Below, piece after piece: positions 10,424-19,888 of a stretch of 29,151 nt of DNA. The translations under genes were made by a program, and so were the position numbers. This stretch comes from Priapulus caudatus (taxonomy: Eukaryota > Priapulida > Priapulimorpha > Priapulimorphida > Priapulidae), in assembly GCF_000485595.1 (NCBI RefSeq), contig NW_014577196.1, positions 11,996 through 41,146 on the forward strand, written 5' to 3'. The notes below the pieces were generated by a model that saw nothing but the letters and a program-made list of their open reading frames with translations, was not told where the DNA came from and did no database searches. Each line of letters begins with the position of its first letter. The first letter of the stretch is position 1.

Positions 10424-10480
10424 AGTTTCATCGTCACACAGTTGACATAATCATTATGTCAACTGCGTGACGATGAAACT
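10424..10480. repeat. 57-bp near-perfect palindrome
   Basis: Arms 10424-10451 and 10453-10480 are reverse complements with one mismatch around a single central C (ATAAT-C-ATTAT). The arms begin AGTTTCATCGTCAC. With essentially no loop it would form a cruciform rather than an ordinary stem-loop RNA. No flanking duplication was identified. Confidence 0.9.
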
Positions 10481-10919
10481 GCGTGTCAACGAAATCGGAC
10501 GCCCGAGCTTATCTGGGTTTCGTTGAAGCATCATATAAATATTGCTGCCAGTATAGCAGTTTATGCAGCAGAAAGCACGGGAAGCTATCGCCCGCAGAAG
10601 AAACGGCGTGATAATCCGTGTGGAAAGACTTGCTCGCTTGTGACATCCGTTTTGCAATATATCGAATATTGTATTTCTAATAGAGTAATAGAGTAATATA
10701 GAGTGCTTTAAAATATTTTAAGACAATCCCGATATGTTTCTAACCTTTAGCAAAGTTCGCCGTTTGAGCCTGGCCTTTCCAGTTCTTTAAATGAAATAAA
10801 TGGCAATCTCTGTGCTGTCTAATATACGCAGGCTACGCACCAACACGTATCATAGCAGCCAGAGCATGCCACTTAGAATGCGATGCAGGGTTAATAGTTG
10901 CTTCGTGTATCTCAAGTTT
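10481..10919. other. Non-coding spacer
   Basis: No gene or repeat of note was recognised; short open frames here lack similarity or splice context. Confidence 0.5.
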
Positions 10920-10979
10920 GGCTGTGTGCGCGCGTGCGTGCGTGCGTACGTGCGTATGCATATGGATGTGTGTGTATGT

Positions 10980-11017
<38 letters not shown>

Positions 11018-11290
11018 CGTGTGCGTGGTGGCGTGTGCGTGTGCGTGTGCGTGTGCGTGTGATGTGTGTGTGAGCAGTGCGGTGGCGCAGTGCGTGCGTA
11101 GTGTGCGTGTGTGCCGTGTATGTTGGCGTGACGTGCTAATCGTTAACGTGCGTGCGTGCGTGCGTGCGTGCGTGTGTGAGTGTGTGTGTGTGTGTGTGCG
11201 TGTTGCGAGCACCCTGGTGTGCGTGTATGGGTGTATATGAGCACACTGGGTGCGCGTGATGTACTGGGTGCACGCGCGTGTATGACTGTT
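10920..11290 (+). repeat. Long GT/GTGC microsatellite cluster
   Basis: Runs of (GTGC)n, (GT)n at about 10984-11015, (GTGCGT)n at 11034-11060 and (GTGC)n at 11149-11172 form roughly 370 bases of nearly pure purine-pyrimidine alternation. It lies in the spacer between the monooxygenase copies. Predicted frames rich in Cys-Val or Thr-His are artefacts. Confidence 0.9.
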
Positions 11291-12922
11291 GATCTCCTAC
11301 CTCATCCCTGATCTACAGATCCGACTATCCGGTCTTCGCTCGGGATGGTTTAGAGCTGAAGAAACTCATTTGTCACGCCCATTTTTCTGTCAACAAAAAT
11401 GATTACCAACCAACCTACGGAAAGAATTTGAATTTATTTTCAAATTTACTGAATTGGGTATAGCCGCCCTAGCGCGGTACCATCGATACTACCTTTGTTG
11501 TGAGACGGGATTGTACGCCTGTAACAAAGAGTTACTACGTTCGGCTAGCACATTTTTGATTGTGGCTCGCACACCTTCTCTCAAATTACTCCCCCAGTCA
11601 CAACCATGCACTTCGCAGCCGAACACAATCCTGAAAAATGTGCAATGTACAGGCTTAAATTAATAGACGTGTATCAATGTGTAGCAACATTATACACCTG
11701 AAGGCTTTGACCATATTTTCGAATATGCTCACCTAAACGAACATTCTTCGTCTAATAAAAAACGATCATGTATACCAAGCCAACATAAAAATACAACAAG
11801 AGATCATTCTAAACCAGAATTGCAACGTTTATTGTTAACTGATTCAGTCTAAGCTCCCGTAAAAATATATTTGAGCATTCATAAATATTAGATGAGAATT
11901 TTGACCATTCATTAATTTATCAGATATTTATGAATACTAATGCACAACCGCATATTATATACTAGGCCTATATCGCTCCACTAGCTACCATGGAAGTCAG
12001 GAATGTTATTTTCGTGGATGATTTTTGTACTTCAAAATTGAAAGAATAAACCATATTCCACCCCGTCACCAAACTGGTTTATCGAGGGATTTTCGAGTGG
12101 GCCTAAGCATGCCTATACCAGACCTGTAATAGTTGAACAACCCCATGTAAAGGTTTGTATATACATGGGTTGCTCACTCCGACCTATTTATATACTGCCG
12201 GTCAGTTCCAAATAACAGCTAGCGGAAAGATGAGACACACAGAGAGGTTAATTTAATTTAATTCATCGATCCATCTGCAGGAATGAAAATTATTTAAGCA
12301 TATGTACGTCATGCGTCTCGGATTTCGCAATATATTTTTCAATTACCTGTTTAATTTATTTTTTGCTTGTTTCTGCTATGCTTGAATTGAATTATCTTCT
12401 TTTCTACTGCAATATCCGCAGTATTGAGCGGACCATTCGTCAGACTCTCTCCTTCTTCTTCGTTGCTGTCCCCTGGACTCTTAAGAATATTCTTCATGAG
12501 ATGATGAGGTTTATTGTTCGTCAGGGCAGTCCAACAGTCGATACCTTAACATTTTCTATGGATGTCTCCATAGTGAGAATCCTAGACATTACAATTACGG
12601 TTTGGTTGGGATGGCTGCTGATACGTTGGCGTAGAAATTTTGAGCCAGGGACGCTGAAAATATATAAAGACATATATGCAAATATATATGTGATATATAT
12701 ACAGTATGCAATTAACGCAATTAATTAAATTTAATTCAATTCAATCAAGATTTAAAATGCAATATGAGTAGAAGAAAATATTTATTCTCGTTTTATCAAA
12801 ATAAAAGAGTTAGATAACTAGTAGATTACTAGAATAAACAAAAAATACTAGATTGAGTGACTTTGAACTCGATTTAGTATTCAGAAGAGATAGAAATGAC
12901 ACATTTCCTCACAAGAACTCAC
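11291..12922. other. AT-rich spacer, 3' flank of copy 2, no exon confirmed
   Basis: Exon 12 of copy 2 ends in a GTGAGT donor at 12923, so the last exon should lie here or further left on the minus strand. I found no minus-strand segment with an acceptor, open frame and similarity. A 121-codon plus-strand open frame at 12363-12728 has no recognisable features. Confidence 0.45.
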
Positions 12923-15900
12923 CAAATACGTTTGATCGCTTTTCAGGCATGAATTGTAGATTTTGGCAGAACGTAAGAAATTCTGGTATGCGTCCCTCTT
13001 GACTTGACTTTTGTAATCCTCAGAAAAATATTCGTTGAAGAGGTCTTTCATTGGTTTGTTTGCAATTTCTTGGGGCCCAGTTATTCTGTAAGTAATACAC
13101 AATTAATTGATTCGCATAAAGATGTAATCGCACTCCGCGTGTATCTACAACTGTTAGGGGCTCTTATGTGAAATCTCAGAGGGTGTTTCATGTCTGGTAC
13201 ATTTCTCATAGACTGCCTGTCATAGCCAATAAATTTCCTTGACCTAAGTGATCAATGATACGCGATTTGTGATTTCCCATTCAATATATTGACATTATAT
13301 CTATATCATATATCACTTTTGATTTTTATGCTACTCTAAGTACGTGGCAGGTATGCGTTATAGCATCTACAATTTTCACACTTAACTATAAATGTACTTA
13401 GCTTACATTATATAGACATTATATCTATATCATCTATCACTTTTGATTTTAAGCTAATCTCTAGGTACGTGGCAGGTATGCGGCATGGCATCTACATTTG
13501 TCATACTTCTCTGTGAATGCACCAAGCTTACATTGGATCGAGATATTTCTGTTCTTCATTTTCGCCTCCAAAATCGTCCGCACCCAGTTGTTCTAGATAC
13601 CAGTCGGGATCGCTGATGCTTTGACATAAGGACAGTGGTATCTTCGGGTAGTACGAGAGTTCTGCCAGACACATCTCATCCGTCGTAGCTAGCCCTCCCT
13701 ACAATAAGATTTATATTTGCCACGATGCTTTTACGTTTAACCACTGACAGCGTGGCCATAGAAATATACAGAGACAGTCTGACTATGCCGTATGTCTGTG
13801 TCTCTCACTAATCCTGGACTGTGGCTGTACCATCTTATATTATTTAGTATTTATCAGTAAGCACAGGGATGTTACATGCCGAAACATTATTAGCATATGA
13901 TAATCAGTACCATCATAATCCATAAAGAATCATATAGTAGTGACAATGACTCTCATGATGTTTCGCGTGTCATTCTATGTGCAGTTGCCATACTCACGAA
14001 AGTAAATTCTTTCCTGTCTTTCGTCGCGTAGTCACATTCCACCATCAATCCATCTCCCTGGATTTAAATACAGATATCTAATGAACGTAGCTCTGGATAA
14101 TGCGCGTACGGCGAGTGCACCGAATGGCGCATGAAAGCAAAGAATATCATTGAAGTAAACAAAAAATGTATCATTAATCTAGTGGATCTATTATAATCTT
14201 GTCGATATCGTAAAACGACAAACAATTCTGTAAACAAGTGGGTAGATATTAGCTATAAATTGAGGATAAACTCCATGGAAATAATAACCACGTCTAACGA
14301 ATTATAGTGACAGCTAGAACGTAGACGCACACACACTGTAAATACCTACCGGCATGATTTTGATTTCGTTGTTAAAGAATTTGTTGTATTGATAGTTGAA
14401 GTCGAAGTTTTCGTCTGCTGCCATCAGTTCGACTGTGCCGTCCTTGCGGAGTATTAGAACTCGTATTGCTTTAGCTGTTAAGTGCGCATGCAGGTAGACT
14501 GCAAACACATTGATACCATCTTGTGGGAAAGTCTGAAGAAGCAGAATAAATGTCATTGTAAGTAAATGATACGCCACTATAGAGCCAACCAGCATCAGCG
14601 TATAACATAAACGATAATCGCCATAACGTCATCAGATACAAATCGATCAGGATGAATTAAAACGTTTTATTTTAAATCGGTGGTAGCCAAATTAAAAGCA
14701 GCAATACACGGAAGTTCGCGTCAGAAACCTACATCCTGTGTGCACGCCGGGAAGCAGTAGCCAGGCATTGTCAGCGGCGTGTCGTAATGCGGCGGAATCT
14801 GCATGAAGGCTGTCACCTCGGTCCCGATCTCCAGCTCGCCCGCGTCATGCTGACGTAGCGTTGACGTCAGCCAAAGACGCATGCCTGAGGAATCTCTCTT
14901 TCCTGTCCAGAAATACGGAAATTGATCCTGGGCCGAGTACGCAGTTGTTATCAAGGCGGGTGGGGTAACGCACTAATAGAGAAATTGCGCCTGGACTAAA
15001 TGGGTGGTAGTGGTGAGAATCGTTATGATAACGAATGAGGAAAGGGCAGTTGGTTATTTGACTAGTTATTTAAATATTTAGAAAACGATGTAAACGGACA
15101 TAAAATTAACAGTATTAAAGAACTGTAGCTCCTATATGGCGACCACTAAGGCAGCCGTAAATGGATCAAGGAAAATTACATGTGGCGTACCTCTTAGTAG
15201 AGTTGGGTTGTCATAATGCACCTCCAAAATATATACGTTTGCACCGTTAGGTTCGCCGATCGGGTAGCCAACCTTACTAGGAAAATCGTACACCTAGTGC
15301 AAAGATAGAACGTACAATGTGGGAGTTAAGGTGTTCGCATGACGATAATATTTTTCGTATTTTTCATTGAGGTTTACGTTTGAATTAGAGTGTTCGCAAT
15401 TAAGCGTTGATCTTTACGCAGACGCGTGCATTGTCGCTCCGCTTCGTAGCTTTCGTAATCATTTACACAATTTTTGCCGTGCGCATTAGAACAATTAAAA
15501 GGAAAAGGGTTTTTCGTTATTTTTTGCTAAAAAAATTCTGCCCGTGGGGTTAAACGTCGTTTTGTTTATTGTGTAGCTAATGGGTTAATTAGACGTTGCG
15601 TTGAAGCAATGAGATCAGTACCTCGCCACCTATAACCCAGCCGACAACGATCTGCTTGCAGGGCATCTTCTCTGCCGCGTTCTCTCCACAGTTGAACGTA
15701 TAGCCGTCCACTTCGTTCACTTCTTCATTCGTGAATCGCGGACATTCGTAGAGAAGCATGTGATGAACAATTCCCTCGTTGTCTGGTGTGATTATAGCCT
15801 CCATCTAGGTATGCAGAAGACACGTTATAGCAAACTCTCTTGAGTGTATGTTATAGAAAAAATAGTCTATATTATACAATCCTGATTCTTTTCATATTAT

Positions 15901-18563
15901 TTTACTTTACATTTCTTTTATTTCATAATACTATACATCACATGATTCACATCACTACCCTGCGGTTGTACGCACGAGAAGTGTATATCGCAAACAAGCG
16001 CCCTCACCCTAACAAGATGGTGCTTAGTCTGGAGGGGTGGCGATTTTATATACTTGCACGCGTAGGTTGTGTCAGTGCTTTCAATCTGAACCTGCAAAGA
16101 TAATAAATTATACATTTGCGCATATTCCCGCATGTCTGCGCGTGCGCACGCACACCCATATCCACTTACGCACAGGACACATCCGTGCGCACGCAGGCAC
16201 GCGCGTACGAACAAACACGCGTACGTACACACACACAAAAAACACACAAACAAAAAAAGGCTCATGAAATAAACATAGGCTAGTGTAAACTTCATATATT
16301 GACGTTCACGCTGGCTCACTTCTGGCGTGTACAATTCTGGTAATCAGTTTTATGAGTAGCTTCAGGTCTACAGCCCTACGCAGCGGCGCCTTAGTGTAAG
16401 GGGCCATGTGGCTGATGACGTTGTGCTGTTCGGATGACGTTGTGATGACGTTGAAGGGACCATGTGGCTGATTGCGACGTTATTAGTACGCTGATAAACG
16501 ACATTGGCCTATTCCAAAATCAGTTTCACACCCGTTGTTAGCATTAAGTTAAGTTACAATCAGCTTTATGTTGAACTCGTATAGCGGTTATCAAGTAACT
16601 CTGTGTAACACGGACAACGCTTACATTGTCCATCGTCACGTCAAAGGCGCCTGCATCTGGAGGAATCGTCGATTCCACGTAGTAAGACAGCAAGTGGAGA
16701 CTCCGGCGCCCCCTGTTGGTGGCTCCGTGATACATGAGAGTCTCTGGTGCTGACGGATCATTTTGGTTTAGCGCCCAGATCACGCGTATGGTGCCATCCT
16801 GTCGGCAGATGATACTCATGACGTCAATGATATTATTAAAATATGGATAACTAATTCCGCTTCTGGATTTGAAGTCACAAAATAAATTTAATAGATAATT
16901 TAGCTAGCTTATACTTAGTAAACTGACTACCGTAATGATGCTATCGTCGTCATCGTCGCATGTGTCAAGGGCGCGTCGGACTTTCAGCATAGTGACACCG
17001 TTCACTTCTTGTCCAGATATCAATGTCCAATCTTGACTCGCGTCTATCGATGGTTGCACGTAATCAAACGCCTTGCGATCCTACAATTTACAATGATGAG
17101 CAGTTAATCTATACAGCTGTCTACGTGTATCCTACTACATATAATACGCGTGGTTTATTTCCTCTATGATGAGCGAGATGGGACCTAACATCTGCATTGC
17201 CATCGAATGACGTGATGCCTATAGCCATGCTCTAACCATAGGTTAGAGTAGGTTAGGTAACCTTAACCATAGGTCTATCATTCGCTCTAACTCTAACTTT
17301 TGTATTATCCGCCAACCCTAACACTAGAAATAGCACTACCACTAGTCGTACTTGCGTCGGTGATTGTCCCTGTCTTCCAGAAACGAAACCGTTACAACCG
17401 CCTCAATCTAATCCTCCAATGAATCTTATGCCCACAGAAAGAGACACGGGCACGTTAACACGGGCGCTCACACGCATGCGCAATTATGTTTCGCATTTAC
17501 CTGAAGGTAGACGTTGCCATTCTTTACCCAGCCGGTCATGATGTCACTACCTTTCATCCCGCCTGTAGGAGAGATGCCGAAACCAACCCATCCCGTAGTT
17601 TCCGCGTGAATCTCAAAGACTATGTGTGTGCTGTCGAACCTGCGCGTGTATTAGATGTTCTTTCTACAGATTCATTCAGTGAAAATTATATGGCATCGAA
17701 TTACTCATATTGCATAGGTAAGGCTTGTAAAAAACGTATAGAGAAACAGAAATGTGTACCGATTACTAATAACAGTTCAACCTTCTTCGCCGAAGCTAGT
17801 TTTGCGTTTTTATTTTTTATGAACACGTCTACTAATACTAAGGCTTATAAGATCTATGTCTATAGCTGTGTCATCACAGACACGCACAAACACTCGCACG
17901 CGCTCTACGCACGCATGCATGCATAAACGTACCAACACAGACATACACACACGCGCGCGCGCACGCACGCATGCACACACACAGTCACACACGCGCGCAC
18001 ACACACACACACACGCGCGCGCGCACACATACACGCGCGCGCGCACACACANNNNNNNNNNCTACCTTTCATCCCGCCTGTAGGAGAGATGCCGAAACCA
18101 ACCCATCCCGTAGTTTCCGCGTGAATCTCAAAGACTATGTGTGTGCTGTCGAACCTACGCGTGTATCAGATGTTCTTTCTACAGATTCATTCAGTAAAAT
18201 TCTTGTGGCAATTTTAAAAGATTGATCCGTAACTAAGCCCGTACATTTTACACGTCCTATTTATCAATAATAATCTTTTATTGATACAATTCTGGTTACC
18301 AGTATTTCGAAATTAGCGAACACGTGCACACACGCGCACGCACACGCACACGAACACGCACGCACGCACGCACGCGCGCGCGGACGCCTGCACACACTCA
18401 CAGATGTAGCAAGTAATGGGTATAATTACTTCCAGTATAAGGTCACCCTTCCCTCTGGGTCTAGCAGCGCTGACTGCGGGAAGTTCTCAGACGTCTGCAG
18501 CGCCGAGCTGGCATCCAGCAGCAGCACACCGACGACAACCGTGCAGACGATCACCAGCTTCAT
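12923..18563 (-). CDS. MOXD1: DBH-like (MOXD1-type) copper monooxygenase, copy 2, 12 exons, 3' end incomplete
   Basis: Exons, 5' to 3': 18430-18563, 17501-17639 (second partial version 18062-18154), 16931-17080, 16625-16798, 16008-16091, 15622-15804, 15191-15293, 14733-14902, 14350-14532, 13998-14057, 13532-13698, 12923-13085. All phases agree, giving 570 codons. Intron positions are identical to copy 1, and exon 12 is one codon shorter. Exon 1 (signal peptide and DOMON start) is identical at the base level to copy 1. The copper ligands are all kept: VHHMLLYEC, LEVHYDNP, LHAHL and DEMC. Differences cluster in exons 5, 6 and 10-12, for example NEEVNEVDGY in exon 6 against NREANEVDDI in copy 1, so surface or substrate-facing regions may differ; substrate is unknown. 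As in copy 1, the last exon after 12923 was not located. A 10-base N gap lies between two versions of exon 2. Confidence 0.92.
16135..16258 (+). repeat. CA/CGCA microsatellite in copy 2 intron 4
   Basis: Mixed CGCACG, ACAC and A-rich tracts between exon 5 (16008-16091) and exon 4 (16625-16798). There is no counterpart in the same intron of copy 1. Confidence 0.7.
17640..17876 (-). other. Sequence following the upstream exon 2 version of copy 2
   Basis: Bases 17640-17682 match copy 1 intron 1 (9243-9285), then the sequence switches abruptly to unrelated DNA up to the microsatellite and gap. This breakpoint is what shows that something was inserted, duplicated or misassembled here. Confidence 0.6.
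17877..18051 (+). repeat. CA/CG microsatellite ending at the assembly gap
   Basis: (CACG)n, (CA)n and (CG)n tracts run directly into the N gap. A repeat of this kind is a typical place for an assembler to break, so the length is unreliable. Confidence 0.85.
18052..18061. other. Assembly gap (10 N)
   Basis: Ten consecutive N. The true size is unknown. It splits the second version of exon 2 from the microsatellite. Confidence 1.
18062..18154 (-). CDS. Partial second exon 2 of monooxygenase copy 2
   Basis: The 93 bases right of the gap match the 5' part of exon 2 (FDSTHIVFEIHAETTG and onward), with a proper acceptor (TAG before GTTCGAC). The 3' part of the exon is lost in the gap. The 275-base intron between it and exon 1 is almost identical to intron 1 of copy 1, so this version, not the one at 17501-17639, is the direct positional equivalent. 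Either both are one exon duplicated by misassembly, or the exon is truly duplicated. Exon 2 is 139 bases long, so including both in one mRNA would shift the frame. Confidence 0.75.
18322..18402 (+). repeat. CA/CG microsatellite in copy 2 intron 1
   Basis: Nearly base-for-base equal to the tract at 9410-9490 in copy 1 intron 1. Confidence 0.85.
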
Positions 18564-18644
18564 ATCGTAGCTGAACGTGTCAAGAAACACTGATGTGCGG
18601 TCCTGAGCGCGCGTCAGCGGTGACTAGCGTTTTCCTGCACTGTG

Positions 18645-18654
18645 TTTATATATA
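18645..18654 (-). promoter_or_regulatory. TATA box of monooxygenase copy 2
   Basis: TATATATAAA on the minus strand lies about 82 bases upstream of the ATG at 18563, at the same distance from the conserved GCTAGTC element (18622-18627 core) as the TATAAGC of copy 1. The copies align from the ATG up to about this point and then diverge, so the copies have different distal promoters. Likely start site near 18620. Confidence 0.6.
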
Positions 18655-19888
18655 GAGACGTCCAAGAGCACTTTTTTAAGGGACAGGTCCAGAGGGGGTT
18701 CAGTGTGGTCTGTGTCCACTTTTGTAACGGCAATTAAGATTTTTTCGGCGCATGGCCACCATTTGTCCCATTTGAAACAGAATAACGTGATTCAAAGTAT
18801 AAAATACACACTCAATATCCTTTGGATTTTGTCTCCAAAAAAGAATCTGTGGGGAGTGACCACTGACCAACCAACTAATCCGTCCACCTTCATCACTCTT
18901 CCCTTCCAGACTTCCTAGATCCGCTCTAAGTATACGTATGGCTCAGGTTTTATGTCAATAGCAGTTTGTAATGGCATTTAACTAGATTGTCAATATACTA
19001 AGGTAACCAAGCACATAAACTTGGCAAACTACCACACCTTTCTAAACGACAAGTTACAGCTGTACGGTCGGTTTTTAAATATTATATTGTTTGCATTCTA
19101 AGACTTTGCCAAACATGAGGCGGTAAACGACACCACTTCATTGTCAGTCAATAGGCGAGTTGGCACGTCTACTGGCGCCAAAGGAAAGTGAGAATTTGAT
19201 CAGGAACATTTGATTGATGGTTTGTGTAAAGAGTTTCCATTTTCTCTTTTACCATTTCGATAATATAGGTCACGAGTAGTGAACAAAAATGACTACATAT
19301 AAATAATACTCAGGTTTCCTTTATTATTAACAGACTTTACATTAACAAGCTTTTTATTATTAAAAGCGATAACAATCTTGGCCATATCTATCATATGCCT
19401 AACAGGTTACAAACGATTATTTGCATTATACGGGTGGTGGAACACGATTATATATCAATCTAGCATTTCACACCTCACAGATATTTATCTCATTGCTAAA
19501 CACATTTGATGGACATGAGCAAAATGGAAAATGAATTTTAAAGTGAAACAATGAAAATGCACATTTATTGCTCACATTTCAATTGCAATCTAACATTTTC
19601 AATCGAAAGTGTACAATTCTGAATCCCTATTTGTTTTGTTTCAGTCCATTAAATGTTAGCTTTGCTTTCAAAATCCATGTTTTCAGTTGACACAACATAA
19701 TATAGTAAATAACCCTTACTAACTCTTTCCGACAAACTATGTCAAACCATGTTCACTCTTCTCATGCTATTTATAGCCCAAAGGCATTTACTCCTAATTT
19801 TACTGCACTCCAAGTTTTTGTTCTTAGTAGCGGCAAGAGGTGCAGGTAGACACGCACATAGTGAGCTGTGACTTTCAACATTTCAGGG
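18655..19888. other. Spacer between copy 2 promoter and OCIAD stop; includes OCIAD 3' UTR
   Basis: The OCIAD stop is at 19889-19891 on the minus strand, so its 3' UTR extends leftwards. Minus-strand AATAAA signals (TTTATT on plus) occur at about 19319 and 19351 and would give a UTR of roughly 550 bases. Nothing else was recognised; short open frames on the plus strand lack similarity. Confidence 0.5.

Noticed and set aside
12363-12728. 121-codon plus-strand open frame
   Set aside because: Low-complexity, AT-driven, no similarity recognised.
17486-17926. 146-codon plus-strand open frame
   Set aside because: It is antisense to exon 2 of monooxygenase copy 2 and then runs into a microsatellite.
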